Shown here: piece after piece, positions 5,988 to 6,037 of the stretch
Layout: the number at the start of each line of letters is the position of its first letter
Numbering within the stretch: position 1 is the stretch's first letter
The notes under the pieces: model-generated
What the model was told of the DNA's origin: nothing
Database searches by the model: none
Seen by the model: the letters and a program-made list of their open reading frames with translations, nothing else
Made by a program: the position numbers and the translations under genes
NCBI GenBank assembly: GCA_030672605.1
Contig: DAOVGE010000132.1
Location: 1-6,037 of the forward strand
Source: Methanosarcinales archaeon
GTDB taxonomy: Archaea > Halobacteriota > Methanosarcinia > Methanosarcinales > Methanogasteraceae
Direction: 5' to 3'
Length of the DNA stretch: 6,037 bases

Positions 5988-6037
5988 GTTCTTTGCGTCC
6001 TCGCGTCTTTGCGTTCTCAATTTAACGCGAAGGCGCA
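5988..6037. repeat. GC-rich inverted/direct repeat of the GCGTCTTTGCG type, cut by the window edge
   Basis: CTTTGCGT occurs twice (5991-5998 and 6007-6014). TTGCGTCCTCGCGT (5993-6006) is an imperfect inverted copy of AACGCGAAGGCGCA (6024-6037). The run has no coding potential and its composition differs sharply from the AT-rich DNA beside it. Runs like this occur as dispersed intergenic repeats in many prokaryotic genomes; that is from memory and not checked here. The right end lies outside the window. Confidence 0.5.

Noticed and set aside
5988..6037. CRISPR repeat
   Set aside because: The repeated unit is only about 8 bases with no regular spacers, and no cas gene is present.

Overview
The window looks archaeal, most likely from a euryarchaeon. 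The clearest marker is a full-length Hel308 (Ski2-like, superfamily 2) DNA-repair helicase on the minus strand. Supporting signs are A/T-rich TATA-type boxes, a strong Shine-Dalgarno site (AGGAGGTG) in one intercistronic junction, a possible leaderless promoter, and a membrane-anchored ArsR-like winged-helix regulator of a kind common in archaea. I cannot place it more finely; a methanogen-related or ANME-type lineage is only a guess.

Layout. (1) Positions 2-697, plus strand: the 3' part of an unrecognised exported or surface protein, cut by the window edge. (2) Positions 698-984: a 287-base non-coding stretch rich in symmetry. It holds two hairpins after the first gene, a TATA-like box, a perfect 7-3-7 palindrome at the expected transcription start, and a roughly 150-base leader that can fold into two large stem-loops. 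(3) Positions 985-2539: a tight two-gene unit. It encodes a small secreted caspase/metacaspase-like (clan CD) protein with His and Cys in the expected places, then a membrane-anchored protein made of PepSY/FTP-like repeats. A G5/C5 hairpin with a U-rich tail closes the unit. (4) Positions 2648-3605: a second unit with a small one-helix membrane protein of unknown function and a winged-helix regulator carrying two C-terminal transmembrane helices. (5) Positions 3699-5852, minus strand and convergent: Hel308. (6) Positions 5853-6037: the hel308 promoter region, a 17-bp AT-rich palindrome, and the edge of a GC-rich repeat of the GCGTCTTTGCG type that appears to run out of the window.

How the genes may work together. 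The most interesting part is the peptidase-like/PepSY pair. PepSY and FTP domains are best known as inhibitory or chaperoning propeptide domains of secreted peptidases. Here such repeats lie in a separate, membrane-tethered protein translated directly after a secreted caspase-like protein, under an elaborate leader. My inference is a cell-surface protease and its in-trans inhibitor or chaperone. The adjacent membrane-bound regulator and its one-helix partner could form an envelope-sensing pair, but the sequence does not prove a link to the protease unit. Hel308 is ordinary housekeeping repair and is probably unrelated to the rest.
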